This document shows, piece by piece, positions 63,616 to 64,000 of a stretch of DNA of 64,000 nucleotides (the first letter of the stretch is position 1; each line of letters begins with the position of its first letter). This DNA is from Sphingobacterium mizutaii. Lineage in GTDB: Bacteria; Bacteroidota; Bacteroidia; Sphingobacteriales; Sphingobacteriaceae. The stretch is taken from positions 310,001 through 374,000 of the forward strand of contig NZ_LT906468.1 of assembly GCF_900187125.1 (NCBI RefSeq), read 5' to 3'. The position numbers and the translations under genes were made by a program. The notes under the pieces are model-generated. The model saw only the letters and a program-made list of their open reading frames with translations. It did not search any database and was not told the DNA's origin.

Positions 63616-64000
63616 CCATAAAAACCTGAATTATTATCATCTTATGATTAAAGAAAATCCTAAATTTTTCAGATTCTGGTGTAAATAACTTCCAACCAAA
63701 ACACCCATAGGTGACGAGATTTTTTTCTTCTTAAAGAAATAAAATAGTTCGTTCGCTGCGCTCTGAATTCCTCTTTGAGACACTTTCAATTCTGAACGAT
63801 TAGTGAAGAATCTGTACGATAATGCCCCTCATGATCTTGTCATTCTCAATCGAAGATTGAGGACCTGTTCGCCATTCCAATCATGGTTTGCATAGTTCCG
63901 AGAACCTTCGTTCCTCAGGCTGACAAGAGAAAGGATGTCTTTTTTGCGACATACTGCCCTAGAAGGGCAGAATTATTTTAGCTATGGTATCGAACAAAAT

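Larger units (their letters stand above)
63085..64000. other. Gene-free repeat region at the right edge
   Basis: About 900 bp without a convincing gene. It contains a duplicated 31-bp block, a duplicated 84-bp block with a palindrome, and short fragments that look like decayed genome-wide repeats. The FkbM gene's promoter must lie at its left end. Nothing else is recognisable up to the window edge. Confidence 0.6.

Overview
The window comes from a Bacteroidota genome, most likely Sphingobacteriaceae (Sphingobacterium or a close relative). The evidence is SusC/SusD pairs, DUF4270 and DUF6520 proteins, a Bacteroidetes-type tra operon (TraA to TraN), absence of clear Shine-Dalgarno sequences, and TAnnTTTG-like -7 boxes. 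It splits into an integrative and conjugative element (ICE) on the left (1 to about 40.7 kb) and ordinary chromosome on the right (about 40.7 to 64 kb). No rRNA, tRNA or CRISPR array was seen.

ICE cargo, 1-16 kb, AT-rich. A LytS-like histidine kinase (cut by the window edge) and a LytTR response regulator converge on a three-gene operon reading left: a 56-residue peptide (5262-5432, too short for routine gene calling), a stand-alone receiver protein, and a full-length LanB-type lantibiotic dehydratase. The peptide looks like a RiPP precursor with a Gly-Gly leader end and a Thr-rich core, but it has no cysteine. Two ACTCCATA direct repeats 21 bp apart upstream of it fit a LytTR operator. An RteC-like protein and an AraC regulator follow. 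Next comes a redox/uptake cluster: a MauE-like membrane protein, a small secreted DUF6520-like protein with two Cys, and a SusD/SusC/TlpA operon. An XRE regulator and a small protein resembling the RNA polymerase alpha C-terminal domain follow.

ICE core, 16.7-40.7 kb, mostly GC-richer. Two tandem Toprim proteins (one with a decayed active site) precede a repeat-rich, oriT-like region with five perfect copies of a 21-bp unit. Then come mobA and the relaxase mobB. A near-continuous, often overlapping operon follows: traA (ParA), a DUF3408 protein, a small membrane protein, two DUF4134 proteins, traF, traG (VirB4-like), three tandem exported paralogues plus one further exported protein in the VirB5 position, traJ, traK, traL, traM, traN, a VirD4-like coupling protein and an M23 peptidase. 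A 51-residue protein coupled to an ArdC-type antirestriction protein, a DUF4099/DUF3945 protein and unknowns follow. A large serine recombinase closes the element. It abuts a comM gene that stops right after the MNP of its conserved MNPCPCG motif, so comM is the integration target. The other half of comM is not in the window, so the ICE continues to the left.

Chromosome, 40.7-64 kb: truncated comM; a YtxH / holin-like / hypothetical trio; GDP-fucose synthase; trmB; an M28 peptidase; pncA; an OmpR-type two-component system; DUF4270 and Kelch lipoproteins; asd; an epimerase resembling threonine dehydrogenase; a YebC regulator; a repeat protein with eight GFxPRFKA units; a DeoR gene broken by one in-frame stop; then a surface-polysaccharide cluster (CapA-like, asparagine-synthase-like, Wzx-like flippase, GT2 glycosyltransferase, FkbM methyltransferase). 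The last 0.9 kb is a gene-free repeat region.
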